A stretch of 64,000 nucleotides of DNA from a beta proteobacterium AAP99 (GTDB taxonomy: Bacteria; Pseudomonadota; Gammaproteobacteria; Burkholderiales; Burkholderiaceae_C). Positions within the stretch are counted from its first letter, which is position 1. Each line of letters opens with the position of its first letter. The notes beneath the pieces are model-generated. The model did no database searches, had not been told where the DNA came from, and saw only the letters and a program-made list of their open reading frames with translations. Shown piece by piece: positions 27,821-39,560 of the stretch. The DNA lies in contig LJIA01000001.1 in the NCBI GenBank assembly GCA_001295775.1, forward strand, positions 372,001 through 436,000, read 5' to 3'. A program made the position numbers and the translations under genes.

Positions 27821-29218
27821 ATGAGCAAAGCCAAGAGCCAGTACGTCTGCAGCGAGTGCGGTGCTGCGAGCCCCAAGTGGCTCGGAAAGTGCCCGGGTTG
27901 CGGTGCATGGAACAGCCTGACCGAGACGGCGGCGCAAAGCGCGCACGGCAAGCGCTTCGAGCCGCTCGTGGGCCAGCGCGCCGGTCCAAGCCAGGTGCAG
28001 AAGCTCGGTGCCGTGCAGACCATCGAGGTCGAGCGCATCGAGACCGGTATCGACGAATTCGACCGCGTGCTCGGCGGCGGGCTCGTGCCTGGCGGTGTGG
28101 TGCTGCTGGGTGGCGACCCGGGCATCGGCAAGTCCACGCTGCTGCTGCAGTCCCTGGCGGACATGTCGGCCCGCGTGCCGGCGCTCTACGTGACGGGCGA
28201 GGAGTCGCTCGATCAGGTGGCGCTGCGTTCGCGGCGCCTTGGCGTAGCGGCCGACAACCTGCTGGCGCTCGCCGAAATCTCGATCGACCGCATTCTGGAG
28301 GCTTTTGCCGAGCATCGGCCGCAGGTTGCGGTGGTCGACTCCATCCAGACGCTGTATTCGGAAGCGCTGTCGTCCGCGCCGGGTTCGGTGTCCCAGGTGC
28401 GCGAGTGCGCGGCCATGCTCACGCGGGCTGCCAAGCAGACGGGCTGCACCGTGATCATGGTGGGGCATGTCACCAAGGAAGGCACGCTGGCCGGGCCGCG
28501 CGTGCTCGAACACATTGTTGATACGGTGCTGTATTTCGAGGGCGACACGCATTCGTCATTCCGACTGATCCGCGCCTTCAAGAACCGCTTCGGCCCGGTG
28601 AACGAGTTGGGTGTGTTTGCCATGGGCGACCGCGGCCTGAAGGGCGTGAGCAACCCCTCGGCGCTGTTTCTCTCGCATTCGCATACGGGAGACGACAAGC
28701 CGGTGCCCGGTACCTGCGTGCTCATCACCCAGGAGGGCACACGCCCGCTGCTGGTGGAGGTACAGGCCCTGCTTGATTCCGCTGGCGGCAGCCCGCGCCG
28801 CCTGGCGGTGGGTCTGGATCAGGCGCGGCTGGCACTGCTGCTGGCGGTGCTGCATCGCCATGCCGGCATCGCCAGCGGGGATCAGGACGTCTTTGTGAAC
28901 GCGGTGGGCGGGGTGCGCATCACCGAGCCGGCGGCGGATCTGGCGGTAGTGCTGGCCGCCGTGTCGTCCCTCAAGAACCGCGCGCTGCCCAAGGGCCTGG
29001 CGGTGTTCGGCGAACTCGGCCTGGCCGGTGAGATTCGGCCGGCGCCGCGCGGGCTGGAGCGCATCCGGGAAGCCGCCAAACTCGGCTTCTCGCACATCAT
29101 GCTGCCGCGCGCCAACCTGCCCAAGGGGGCGAGCGCCAAGCAGGTGCCCGAAGGCCTGACGCTGCTGCCCGTAGGCCGCATCGAAGAAGCCATGGACGCG
29201 CTGCGCGGCCTGCAGTAG
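27821..29218 (+). CDS. radA: DNA repair protein RadA
   Basis: 465 residues from ATG 27821. The N-terminal C4 zinc finger reads YVCSECGAASPKWLGKCPGC. The RecA-like ATPase has Walker A GGDPGIGKSTLLLQ and the RadA-specific KNRFGPVNELGVF motif. A Lon-protease-like C-terminal domain contains DVFVNAVGGVRITEPAADLA. RadA is a branch-migrating helicase in recombination. The alr-radA pair is conserved in Betaproteobacteria. The gene ends before an inverted pair of intergenic repeats. Confidence 0.96.
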   Translation: MSKAKSQYVCSECGAASPKWLGKCPGCGAWNSLTETAAQSAHGKRFEPLVGQRAGPSQVQKLGAVQTIEVERIETGIDEFDRVLGGGLVPGGVVLLGGDPGIGKSTLLLQSLADMSARVPALYVTGEESLDQVALRSRRLGVAADNLLALAEISIDRILEAFAEHRPQVAVVDSIQTLYSEALSSAPGSVSQVRECAAMLTRAAKQTGCTVIMVGHVTKEGTLAGPRVLEHIVDTVLYFEGDTHSSFRLIRAFKNRFGPVNELGVFAMGDRGLKGVSNPSALFLSHSHTGDDKPVPGTCVLITQEGTRPLLVEVQALLDSAGGSPRRLAVGLDQARLALLLAVLHRHAGIASGDQDVFVNAVGGVRITEPAADLAVVLAAVSSLKNRALPKGLAVFGELGLAGEIRPAPRGLERIREAAKLGFSHIMLPRANLPKGASAKQVPEGLTLLPVGRIEEAMDALRGLQ

Positions 29219-29255
29219 CGCGTCACGGCTGCTTCTTGGCGAGCCGCTCGGAAGT

Positions 29256-29315
29256 GCTTTCCGCTTGTCTGGCGCGGGTTTTCAGACACTTTTGGCCGGT
29301 AAGCCGCATCAGCGT
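29256..29315 (-). repeat. Dispersed two-stem repeat, copy C (inverted)
   Basis: Copy on the minus strand: CTTTCCGCTTGTCTGG at 29257-29272 is the reverse complement of the CCAGACAAGCGGAAAG end of the other copies. Stem 1 is weaker here. Together with copy D it forms an inverted pair between the convergent radA and hpnE. Confidence 0.7.
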
Positions 29316-29334
29316 TGAATCCGCTGGAAGAAGT

Positions 29335-29396
29335 GAGCATTCATGCGCCTTCCCAGGGCAAAGCGCCTGAAGAAGCGCATCAGAACAGCGGAAGGC
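29335..29396 (+). repeat. Dispersed two-stem repeat, copy D (diverged)
   Basis: The plus-strand copy begins GCATTCATGCGCCTTCCCAG, like the start of copy G. Stem 1 is CTTCCCAGG...GCCTGAAG and stem 2 is GCGCATCAGAACAGCGG. It is more diverged than A, B, E and F. It lies just upstream of the hpnE stop codon. Confidence 0.6.
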
Positions 29397-29419
29397 CGCT
29401 TTGACGGTCTGCGGCCCGC

Positions 29420-30766
29420 TCAGTGTGCCGCCCAGGCCGCCGCAGCTTGGCCGGAGAGCACGGCGGCTTCCAGCGTGGCGGGCAGGTCGGGCTCGGTGAA
29501 ATCGCCGGCCAGACGCAGGGCAGGGTGCGAGGTGCGCGCAGGCACGGCCTGCATGGCGGGCGTGCAGGCAAAGGTGGCGCGCTTTTCAATGATCAGCGTG
29601 CGGTCCGTGGTGGCGGCCAGGCCGGGCAGGGCGCTGCGCAGATGGGCCTCGACTCGGTCCATCCAGACCCCGCGCTCAACGCTGAGCGAAGCGCGGGCGG
29701 CACTGGTCACCACCGCGAGCATGGGGATCTGCGCACCGTCGAGATTGTGTGTCCGGTCAAACAGCCAGTGTCCAGGGGCAGCCGCTCCACCGGTGCCGCT
29801 TCCCTGAGGCAGCGCCAGCATCGGCGCGGGCAGGACGGGAACGGGCCGTGCCAGGCGGAAGAACACCGTGGCGATCGGTTCGTAGCGCAGCGCTTCGAGT
29901 GCTGTCGAGGCCTGGGCGTCCAGACCGTGCACCAGCCGTGCCGCAGACGACGGCGACGTGGCGAGGACCACGCGGTCAAAGCGATCGCCTTCCACGACAA
30001 GCTTCTGACTCGGTGCGCCAGCCACACCCGCGGGAGGCGCGGCAAGCTCGCGCACCGGTGTGCGCATGCGTAGCTCCACCGCCGCGGCGGCCAGGCTGCG
30101 CAGCGCGGCATCGGGCATCAATTCGGACAAGGACGCCTTGGGCACGAGAAAGTCGCTCGCCCGCAAACCCGGCGCCGCCGTATTGCTGAACAGCGCGCGC
30201 CGAAGCACGTGCGCAAAGCGGCGGGCGCAGGCGTCTGCCGGCGGGGTGTTGAGCGCCGCCACGCACAGGGGCGCAAGCAGCTCTTGCCACACCCAGCTGC
30301 CTACCAAGGGCGCGAGCCACTCCTCCACCGTCTGCCCCGGCGGCACGCTTTGCAGCAGCTTCATGCCCAGGCGTGCCATCGCCCACTTGGCGCTGCCCGC
30401 GAGGCGGCTGCTTGCAAGCGCGGCGGCCACATGAAGCGGTGCTGGCCAGTCGGGTGCGCGCATCAGCCAGCCCTCGTGCGTGGGCAGACCGAAGGGCATG
30501 CGGTGAAAGGCGCTCGCGGGATCCACGCCGGCACGCCGCATCAGGTCCAGGCAGCCGGTATAGGCGCCAATCAGGATGTGCTGGCCGTTGTCGATCGGGA
30601 TGCTCTGGCCCAGGCTGTCCCAGCGCACGGTGCGGGCGCGGCCGCCGGGTTCCGGGGCTGCGTCGAACAGGGTGATGCGGCGCGGCTCGCGCGCCGGTGT
30701 CTGTGCGAGATGCAGGGCGCAGGCCAGACCCGCCCAGCCCGCGCCGATGATCGCAATGCGCCTCAT
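29420..30766 (-). CDS. hpnE: Hydroxysqualene dehydroxylase HpnE
   Basis: 448 residues from ATG 30766. The FAD-binding Rossmann motif is RRIAIIGAGWAGLACALHLA and the amine-oxidase-type motif ALPQG/GDFTEPDLPATLEAAVLSG closes the protein. HpnE reduces hydroxysqualene to squalene with FADH2, the last step of the three-enzyme squalene route. PDS-like text (DNGQHILIGAYTGCLDLMRR) is typical of HpnE. It is the third gene of hpnC-hpnD-hpnE, 14 bases after hpnD. A carotenoid desaturase is the alternative, but the gene context decides for HpnE. Confidence 0.93.
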   Translation of the reverse strand: MRRIAIIGAGWAGLACALHLAQTPAREPRRITLFDAAPEPGGRARTVRWDSLGQSIPIDNGQHILIGAYTGCLDLMRRAGVDPASAFHRMPFGLPTHEGWLMRAPDWPAPLHVAAALASSRLAGSAKWAMARLGMKLLQSVPPGQTVEEWLAPLVGSWVWQELLAPLCVAALNTPPADACARRFAHVLRRALFSNTAAPGLRASDFLVPKASLSELMPDAALRSLAAAAVELRMRTPVRELAAPPAGVAGAPSQKLVVEGDRFDRVVLATSPSSAARLVHGLDAQASTALEALRYEPIATVFFRLARPVPVLPAPMLALPQGSGTGGAAAPGHWLFDRTHNLDGAQIPMLAVVTSAARASLSVERGVWMDRVEAHLRSALPGLAATTDRTLIIEKRATFACTPAMQAVPARTSHPALRLAGDFTEPDLPATLEAAVLSGQAAAAWAAH

Positions 30767-30780
30767 GCAGCAGCGCTCGC

Positions 30781-31641
30781 TCAGCGGCCCAGCGCCCGCA
30801 GTGCCGCGCGCGGGAACACCCAGCCCTTCCAGGCCAGCCACAGCTTGCGCAGGGGCGTCAGGGCAATGCGCTGGTTCAGCACTGCGAAGTCTTCGCGCGC
30901 GATTTCTTCGAGCAGCTCCCGGTAGATACGGCCCATGATCAGCCCGGCGCGCTGGCTGCGCACGTCTTCGGCGGGCAGGGCGCGGGCTGCGTCACGAAAG
31001 GCCGTACGGGCCAGCTCGGCCAGCTCGCGCAGCAGGGCGGTGAGGGCAGGGGAGCCCTGGCGCTGCAGCACGGCATTGCGATCTACGCCGTGAGCCTTGA
31101 GCCAAGCATCAGTCAGGTAGACGCGGCCGCGCGGCGCGTCATCACCCACATCACGCAGGATGTTCACGAGCTGCAGGGCCAGCCCCAGCTTGCCGGCGTA
31201 GTCATGCGTGGATGGATTGGCGTAGCCGAAGATGAGGGCCGACACCTCGCCGACCACGCCGGCCACTCTGTGGCAGTAGATCTTGAGCGATTCCAGGTCC
31301 GGGTAGCGCACCTGGTTCACGTCCATCTCCATGCCTGCAATGACTTCCATCAGCTGCGGTGCGCGCACACCGAAGGGCAGCACATGGGCCTGCAGTGCCT
31401 GCGTGACCGGGTGAGTCGGCGAGCCTGCATAGAGGCGATCGATCTCCGTGCGCCACCAGGCCAGCTTGGTACGAGCCAGCTGCGTGTCGCTGACTTCATC
31501 GGCCACATCGTCCACCTCGCGGCAGAAGGCATAGAAGGCCATGATGGCGTCGCGCCGTGCCGGCGGCAGAAAGAGAAAGCTGTAGTAGAAGCTGGAACCG
31601 GATGCGGCTGCCTTGTCCCGGCAGTATTCGATGGGCGTCAT
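30781..31641 (-). CDS. hpnD: Presqualene diphosphate synthase HpnD
   Basis: 286 residues from ATG 31641. Squalene/phytoene-synthase family: the first Asp-rich motif is FCREVDDVADEV and the second is NILRDVGDDAPRGRVYLTD. YYSFLFLPPARRDAIMAFYA and VAGVVGEVSALIFGYA are further conserved regions. It condenses two farnesyl diphosphates to presqualene diphosphate. It lies between hpnC (7 bases upstream) and hpnE. The frame is open beyond the start, but the family begins at MTPIEYCRDKAAASGSSF. Confidence 0.94.
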   Translation of the reverse strand: MTPIEYCRDKAAASGSSFYYSFLFLPPARRDAIMAFYAFCREVDDVADEVSDTQLARTKLAWWRTEIDRLYAGSPTHPVTQALQAHVLPFGVRAPQLMEVIAGMEMDVNQVRYPDLESLKIYCHRVAGVVGEVSALIFGYANPSTHDYAGKLGLALQLVNILRDVGDDAPRGRVYLTDAWLKAHGVDRNAVLQRQGSPALTALLRELAELARTAFRDAARALPAEDVRSQRAGLIMGRIYRELLEEIAREDFAVLNQRIALTPLRKLWLAWKGWVFPRAALRALGR

Positions 31642-31648
31642 GCGTGGA

Positions 31649-32563
31649 TTATCGCGGGGCGCCCAGGCTGATCGGCCCGAGCAGGCGAGTCTCGATGCCT
31701 TGCGGCGCCTGAGTCGGTTGCAGCAGCGTGCGCCAGGCGATGACCAGCCAGTCGATGCTTCCGAGTTTGGGGCGCGCGCGGCAGACGTCGTAGGCCGCAG
31801 CATCCAGGCGCGCGGCAATGCGCAGGCCGCCCTCGATCACGGCGCGCAGCTCCAGACCGCCGCGCCCACCGATGTGCGCGGGCAGGCCATAGCCGAACTG
31901 CAGGCGCGCCCGGGCGTCGTCGACCAGCACGCGCATGAGGGCGCGCCAGGCCTCGGTCTGCATGAGGCGGGCCGGCGCTGCGACGAGCTGTGTTTCGTCC
32001 ACACCGAACTGCGTCATTTGCGCGCGCGGGATGTAGATGCGTGGCTTGGCCAGGTCGATGGCCACGTCCTGCCAGAAGTTCACGAGCTGCAGGCCGGTGC
32101 AGATCGCATCGGCCTGGGCCAGCGCTGCCGGGTCGTGGTCGCAGTCATAGAGACGCAGCATCAGGCGCCCGACCGGGTTGGCCGAGCGGCTGCAGTAGTC
32201 CAGTACCTCGGTCATGTCCGCATAGCGGATCTTCTCCACGTCCTGCGAGAACGCCGACAGCAGATCAAGCAGGGGCTCCGGGCGCAGGGCGTGCGGTGCG
32301 ATGTGCGGCTGCAGGCCAGCGACGGCGCGCAGCAGCGGGTCGTCGAAGGGCGCTGCCGGTCGGGTCGAGTCGGCAAACAGCTCCCGCACGGCCTGCGCCA
32401 TCCTGGCCAGATCGGTCAAGCGCCGTGTTGCGTCGGCGTGTCCCTCGTCGGCGACATCATCAGCCGTGCGGGCGAAGCGATAGATCGCCACGATGGCGGG
32501 ACGCAGCCGGGCCGGAGCCAAGCGTGAAGCCACAGGAAAATTCTCGTAGTGATCAACAGCCAT
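31649..32563 (-). CDS. hpnC: Hydroxysqualene synthase HpnC
   Basis: 304 residues from ATG 32563. Squalene-synthase-like, with the first Asp-rich motif in IYRFARTADDVADEGHAD and the second in LVNFWQDVAIDLAKPRIYIP. The HYENFPVASRLAPARLRPAI start is typical of HpnC. It turns presqualene diphosphate into hydroxysqualene. An upstream in-frame ATG is possible (about 15 residues longer). hpnCDE together supply squalene for hopanoids or other squalene products; no squalene-hopene cyclase gene is in the window. Divergent from tRNA-Leu/tig. Confidence 0.93.
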   Translation of the reverse strand: MAVDHYENFPVASRLAPARLRPAIVAIYRFARTADDVADEGHADATRRLTDLARMAQAVRELFADSTRPAAPFDDPLLRAVAGLQPHIAPHALRPEPLLDLLSAFSQDVEKIRYADMTEVLDYCSRSANPVGRLMLRLYDCDHDPAALAQADAICTGLQLVNFWQDVAIDLAKPRIYIPRAQMTQFGVDETQLVAAPARLMQTEAWRALMRVLVDDARARLQFGYGLPAHIGGRGGLELRAVIEGGLRIAARLDAAAYDVCRARPKLGSIDWLVIAWRTLLQPTQAPQGIETRLLGPISLGAPR

Positions 32564-32782
32564 GGGATGGCGCGGGCAGTTCGTCGATGGTGTGTCGCGC
32601 CGCAGCATACGGGCTGCGAACCGCGACGGGCAGAACGGGCAAGACGCGCTCCGCCGGGGCGCCAAGGCAGGGTCTGCGCCTTGGCTACAATGCTTCGCAA
32701 AGCAAGTACGCGGGGAAGTACGTGTCTCGGGCGCTTGAGGCAGGACCCTCAGCCCGCCTGACCGGACGGACCGCACTTGCAT

Positions 32783-32869
32783 GCGAAGGTGGCGAAATTG
32801 GTAGACGCACCAGGTTTAGGTCCTGACGCCTTCACCGGCGTGGGGGTTCGAGTCCCCCCCTTCGCACCA
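32783..32869 (+). tRNA. tRNA-Leu (anticodon TAG)
   Basis: 87 bases, class II with a long variable arm (GACGCCTTCACCGGCGT). The acceptor stem GCGAAGG pairs with CCTTCGC. The anticodon loop TTTAGGT gives TAG, and CCA is encoded. It stands just upstream of tig, a frequent arrangement. A TACAAT at 32686-32691 is a possible -10 box. Confidence 0.97.
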
Positions 32870-32940
32870 GCGAGACCTCAGAATCCCCCCGGGTTGAGTT
32901 CCGCAAGTATCAACCCGATCATCCATTTTCAGGTGTGTTC

Positions 32941-34254
32941 ATGACTGCAGCAATCGAGACCCTTTCCGCCATTGAACGCCGCGTGGCGCTGGACGTGCCC
33001 CTGGCCGATGTGAATCGCGAGGTCGAGTCGCGCCTGCGCCGTCTGCAGCGCACCGTGCGCATGTCGGGTTTCCGTCCGGGCAAGGTGCCCTTCGGTCTGG
33101 TGCAGCGCCAGTACGGCTATGAAGTTCAGATGGAAGTGCTCAACGACAAGGTTGGTGAAGCCTTCAACTCCGTGGTCAGCGAGAACAAGCTGCGCGTGGC
33201 AGGCATGCCCAAGGTCGAGCCGATCAACGCCGACAATGAAGCCGCGGCCGAAGCCGCCAAGTTCACCGCAACTTTCGAGGTCTATCCGGAGATCAAGTTT
33301 GGTGACTTCAAGGGCGCGACCGTCGAGCGCATCGTCTGCACGGTAGGCGACGCCGAAGTCGACAAGACCATCGACATTCTGCGCAAGCAGCGCGCCACCT
33401 ACGCTGCAGTGGATCGCGGCATCCAGACCGACGACCGCATCACCTGCAACTTCACCGGCACGATCGATGGTGTGGAGTTCAAGGGCGGCCAGGCAACTGA
33501 CTTCTCCTTTGTTTCCGGTGCCAAGCGCATGCTTCCGGAGTTCGAAGCCGCTGCGCTCGGGCTGAAGGCCGGCGAGAGCAAGACTTTCGATCTCTCATTC
33601 CCTGCCGACTATCACGGCGCGGATGTCGCCGGCAAGACGGCGCAGTTCAAGCTCGATATCACCAAGGTGGAAGCTCCCCAGCTGCCTCCAGTGGATGCCG
33701 AATTCGCCAAGACTCTAGGCATCGTCGACGGCGATGTGGCCAAGATGCGCGAAGAGATCCGCGCCAACCTGCAGCGTGAGGTGGCCGCGCGCACCCGCAA
33801 CCAGACCAAGGAGAGCGTGATGAACGCCATGCTGAAGGTCGCTGAGTTCGAGGTGCCCAAGGCGCTGGTCGGCAATGAGACCGGTCGCCTGGCTGAGAAC
33901 GCTCGCGCCGATCTGGCTGCGCGCGGCATGAAGGTGGATTCGTTGCCGTTCCCGCCGGATGTGTTCCAGGCGCAGGCGGAGCGCCGCGTGCGCCTCGGTC
34001 TGATTCTTGCTGAACTGGTCAAGATCAACGGTCTGACCGCCAAGCAGGAGCAACTGCGCGCCAAGATCGAAGAGACCGCGCAGAGTTACGAGAACCCCGC
34101 CGAAGTGCTGCAGTGGTACTTCAAGGACAAGCAGCGCCTGGCGGATGTCGAGGCCGTGGTGCTTGAAGACAATGTGGTGGAATGGGCTCTGAACCAGACG
34201 ACGGTGGTGGACAAACCCGTGGCCTTTGACGAACTGATGGGTAACGCCGCCTGA
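32941..34254 (+). CDS. tig: Trigger factor (ribosome-associated chaperone, PPIase)
   Basis: 437 residues from ATG 32941; GTG 32935 is in frame two codons earlier. The N-terminal ribosome-binding domain includes the [19 protein letters not shown] segment (residues about 41-60). The FKBP-type PPIase domain is at about 160-245 ([19 protein letters not shown]). The C-terminal helical chaperone arms follow. It binds L23 at the ribosomal exit and shields nascent chains. It heads the conserved tig-clpP-clpX-lon-hupB-ppiD block of protein quality control. Confidence 0.97.
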   Translation: MTAAIETLSAIERRVALDVPLADVNREVESRLRRLQRTVRMSGFRPGKVPFGLVQRQYGYEVQMEVLNDKVGEAFNSVVSENKLRVAGMPKVEPINADNEAAAEAAKFTATFEVYPEIKFGDFKGATVERIVCTVGDAEVDKTIDILRKQRATYAAVDRGIQTDDRITCNFTGTIDGVEFKGGQATDFSFVSGAKRMLPEFEAAALGLKAGESKTFDLSFPADYHGADVAGKTAQFKLDITKVEAPQLPPVDAEFAKTLGIVDGDVAKMREEIRANLQREVAARTRNQTKESVMNAMLKVAEFEVPKALVGNETGRLAENARADLAARGMKVDSLPFPPDVFQAQAERRVRLGLILAELVKINGLTAKQEQLRAKIEETAQSYENPAEVLQWYFKDKQRLADVEAVVLEDNVVEWALNQTTVVDKPVAFDELMGNAA

Positions 34255-34297
34255 TTGATCAGGACTGCAGCGCAAGATTTGCGCAGGAGACAAGCTG

Positions 34298-34957
34298 ATG
34301 GCATTTGACGTTCGGGACTGGCAGCGCGATCCACAGCGCTTTGAACCGCAGAATCTCGGCATGGTGCCGATCGTCATCGAGCAGAGTGGCCGGGGCGAGC
34401 GCGCCTACGACATCTACTCGCGGCTGCTGCGCGAACGGATCGTGTTCCTGATTGGTCCCGTGCATGACGTCTCGGCCAACCTCATCGTGGCGCAACTGTT
34501 GTTCCTCGAGGCGGACAATCCCGACAAGGACATCAGCTTCTACATCAACAGCCCGGGCGGTTCGGTCTATGCCGGCATGGCGATCTACGACACCATGCAG
34601 TTCATCAAGCCCGATGTGTCCACCATGTGCTGCGGTCTGGCGGCGAGCATGGGCGCGTTTCTTCTGGCTGCGGGCGAGAAGGGCAAGCGATTCTCGCTGC
34701 CCAACAGCCGCATCATGATTCACCAGCCTTCGGGTGGAGCCCAAGGGCAGGCGAGCGACATCCAGATTCAGGCGCGCGAAATTCTCGATCTGCGCGAGCG
34801 CCTCAACAAAATTCTTGCTGATCGCACAGGCCAGCCTATCGACAAGATCGCGAATGACACGGACCGCGACAACTTCCTCTCCCCCGAGGAAGCACAGACC
34901 TACGGGCTCATCGACAAGGTGCTCACCTCGCGCGAGCAAGTCGCCTCGGGCGGCTGA
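34298..34957 (+). CDS. clpP: ATP-dependent Clp protease proteolytic subunit
   Basis: 219 residues. The catalytic triad is Ser117 ([14 protein letters not shown]), His142 ([10 protein letters not shown]) and Asp191 ([10 protein letters not shown]). The spacings match E. coli ClpP exactly. The DNLGMVP-like start ([20 protein letters not shown]) is typical of bacterial ClpP, with a probable short propeptide removed on maturation. It forms the 14-subunit barrel that works with the ClpX encoded next. The gap to clpX is 42 bases. Confidence 0.98.
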   Translation: MAFDVRDWQRDPQRFEPQNLGMVPIVIEQSGRGERAYDIYSRLLRERIVFLIGPVHDVSANLIVAQLLFLEADNPDKDISFYINSPGGSVYAGMAIYDTMQFIKPDVSTMCCGLAASMGAFLLAAGEKGKRFSLPNSRIMIHQPSGGAQGQASDIQIQAREILDLRERLNKILADRTGQPIDKIANDTDRDNFLSPEEAQTYGLIDKVLTSREQVASGG

Positions 34958-34999
34958 TCGTATCGAGCTGAGTTCTAGCGCAGGGAGCAGGGAGGCACG

Positions 35000-36268
35000 A
35001 TGACCGAGAAAAAGACGAGTAGCGAAAAGCTGCTGTATTGCTCGTTCTGCGGCAAGAGCCAGCACGAGGTCAAGAAGCTCATCGCTGGCCCCTCGGTCTT
35101 CATCTGCGACGAATGCATCGACCTGTGCAATGAGATCATCCGCGATGAGGTCGCCGAAGCAGCAGGCCCTACGACTCGCAGCGATCTGCCCACGCCCAAG
35201 GAAATCAAGGAGATCCTTGACCAGTACGTGATCGGCCAGGACCAGGCCAAGAAGATCCTGTCTGTCGCGGTCTACAACCACTACAAGCGGCTCAAGCACA
35301 TGGGCAGCAAGGACGAGGTGGAACTCGCCAAGTCCAACATCCTGCTGGTCGGGCCTACAGGGTCCGGCAAGACGCTGCTGGCGCAGACCCTCGCGCGGCT
35401 GCTCAATGTGCCGTTCGTGATTGCGGACGCGACCACGCTGACCGAAGCCGGCTACGTGGGTGAGGATGTCGAGAACATCATTCAGAAGCTGCTGCAGAAC
35501 TGCAATTACGAGGTCGACAAGGCACAGCGGGGCATTGTCTACATCGATGAGATCGACAAGATCTCCCGCAAGTCCGACAACCCTTCCATCACTCGCGACG
35601 TGTCTGGCGAAGGCGTGCAGCAGGCCCTGCTGAAACTGATCGAAGGCACGATCGCCAGCGTGCCGCCGCAGGGCGGCCGCAAGCACCCGAATCAGGATTT
35701 CGTGCAGGTCGATACGACCAACATCCTGTTCATCTGCGGTGGTGCATTTGATGGCTTGGACAAGGTCATCCGCAACCGCTCGGAGAAGAGCGGGATCGGT
35801 TTCGGCGCCTCAGTCCGGGGCGAATCGAGCCGTAGCGTGACTGAACTTCTGGCGGAAGCCGAGCCGGAAGACCTGATCAAATTCGGCCTGATTCCCGAGT
35901 TGGTCGGGCGGCTGCCGGTCGTTGCCACCTTGGGCGAGTTGCAGGAGGAAGCGCTCGTACAGATTCTGGTCGAGCCCAAGAACGCCCTGATCAAGCAATA
36001 CAGCAAACTGCTTGGCATGGAAGGAGTAGATCTTGAGATCCGCCCCTCGGCCATGCGCGCGGTGGCGCAGAAGGCGCTCAAGCGCAAGACAGGTGCACGT
36101 GGTCTGCGCTCGATTCTTGAGCAAGCTTTGTTGCAAACCATGTATGAGCTTCCGACCATGGAGAATGTGGCCAAGGTGGTCGTCGACGAGAACTGCATCA
36201 CCCAAGGTACGCCACCACTGCTCGTGTACCGCGAACAGCCACGCTCGGTCGCGCTCGCAGCGTCCTGA
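35000..36268 (+). CDS. clpX: ATP-dependent Clp protease ATP-binding subunit ClpX
   Basis: 422 residues. The N-terminal C4 zinc-binding domain is [14 protein letters not shown] and [13 protein letters not shown]. The AAA+ module has Walker [17 protein letters not shown] and Walker [11 protein letters not shown]. The IGF loop that docks on ClpP is IGFGASVRG (residues about 270). ClpX unfolds tagged substrates and feeds them to ClpP. Full length. The 238 bases to lon suggest a separate lon promoter. Confidence 0.98.
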   Translation: MTEKKTSSEKLLYCSFCGKSQHEVKKLIAGPSVFICDECIDLCNEIIRDEVAEAAGPTTRSDLPTPKEIKEILDQYVIGQDQAKKILSVAVYNHYKRLKHMGSKDEVELAKSNILLVGPTGSGKTLLAQTLARLLNVPFVIADATTLTEAGYVGEDVENIIQKLLQNCNYEVDKAQRGIVYIDEIDKISRKSDNPSITRDVSGEGVQQALLKLIEGTIASVPPQGGRKHPNQDFVQVDTTNILFICGGAFDGLDKVIRNRSEKSGIGFGASVRGESSRSVTELLAEAEPEDLIKFGLIPELVGRLPVVATLGELQEEALVQILVEPKNALIKQYSKLLGMEGVDLEIRPSAMRAVAQKALKRKTGARGLRSILEQALLQTMYELPTMENVAKVVVDENCITQGTPPLLVYREQPRSVALAAS

Positions 36269-36506
36269 TCGAGCCCCGCGTACTTCGTGCTCCAGCGAGT
36301 GCCGTAGCGCGAAGAATCAGAACGTCGCACAGTTGACAATTCCTGGTTTCTGTACGGGCTTTACGAGCCGTATTGCTCTCGCTTGATGCTCTCTTTGCGG
36401 TGCTACAGTCGTTCGCGAGCACATGCACGCGTTTGCCTCCGAGGCGCGACCTTGCAATCGCATGACCTGCCCGCAGTTTGTGTGGGTTCCCTTCTGAAAG
36501 CCCGAT

Positions 36507-38909
<2,403 letters not shown>

Positions 38910-38962
38910 TTCAGCGTGTTGCGGTGCGTTCGGTGTCGAGGCAGACGCCGCGCGCGTTTGCC

Positions 38963-38992
38963 TTGACATGCCAAGAGAGCGACGCGTTAAAT
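38963..38992 (+). promoter_or_regulatory. Candidate sigma70 promoter for hupB
   Basis: A perfect TTGACA -35 box (38963-38968) and TTAAAT (38987-38992) are 18 bases apart, about 90 bases before hupB. Another TATAGT at 39006-39011 could be an alternative -10. The strength of the -35 fits the high expression expected of HU. Confidence 0.5.
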
Positions 38993-39083
38993 CGATTGAA
39001 GCGGTTATAGTCCGCGTCCTTTGTCGGCTGCGGGCCGACACACCAATACGACCGACCAATCCTGTTTCTAGGGGGTTTAGAAA

Positions 39084-39356
39084 GTGAACAAGACCGACCT
39101 GATCGATCACATTGCAAAGAACGCAGACATCTCCAAGGCCGCAGCAGGCCGCGCTCTGGATTCGGTGGTCGGCGCCATCAAGACGACGCTCAAACGTGGC
39201 GGCTCGGTCACGCTCGTTGGGTTCGGTACCTTCACGGTGGGCAAGCGTGCTGCCCGCTCCGGCCGCAACCCGCGTACAAATCAGCCGATCAAGATCAAGG
39301 CCGCCAAGGTGCCAAAGTTCCGTCCGGGCAAGGCCCTGAAGGACGCTGTAAACTAA
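39084..39356 (+). CDS. hupB: DNA-binding protein HU-beta
   Basis: 90 residues from GTG 39084. It is a typical [22 protein letters not shown], then [20 protein letters not shown], the DNA-binding arm [15 protein letters not shown] and the [16 protein letters not shown] end. HU packages and bends DNA and forms dimers. It is preceded by an AG-rich site (GGGGGTTTAG) and followed within 10 bases by tRNA-Val, with which it is probably co-transcribed. lon-hupB-tRNA-ppiD is the classical order. Confidence 0.98.
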   Translation: MNKTDLIDHIAKNADISKAAAGRALDSVVGAIKTTLKRGGSVTLVGFGTFTVGKRAARSGRNPRTNQPIKIKAAKVPKFRPGKALKDAVN

Positions 39357-39366
39357 TGTGCTTTGC

Positions 39367-39442
39367 GGGTGCTTAGCTCAGTTGGTAGAGCGGCGCCCTT
39401 ACAAGGCGTAGGTCGGGAGTTCGAGCCTCTCAGCACCCACCA
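39367..39442 (+). tRNA. tRNA-Val (anticodon TAC)
   Basis: 76 bases. The acceptor stem GGGTGCT pairs with AGCACCC. The D arm is GCTCAGTTGGTAGAGC. The anticodon arm GCGCC-CTTACAA-GGCGT gives TAC, the T arm holds GTTCGAG, and CCA is encoded. It lies 10 bases after hupB. Confidence 0.97.
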
Positions 39443-39488
39443 CCGCAAAGCGCAAGACACTTTTGCCTGAGTGCAGGCAAGACGATCA

Positions 39489-39512
39489 GGGCGAACCGGG
39501 TTCGCCCTTTTT
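39489..39512 (+). terminator. Factor-independent terminator after tRNA-Val
   Basis: Stem GGGCGAAC (39489-39496) and GTTCGCCC (39500-39507) with a CGG loop, followed by TTTTT. It ends the hupB-tRNA-Val transcript, so ppiD must have its own promoter or rely on read-through. Confidence 0.85.
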
Positions 39513-39560
39513 GTTGTGCTCTGCCTGGTCTGTGAATCCTGATTCGGGAAGTCAGCATCG

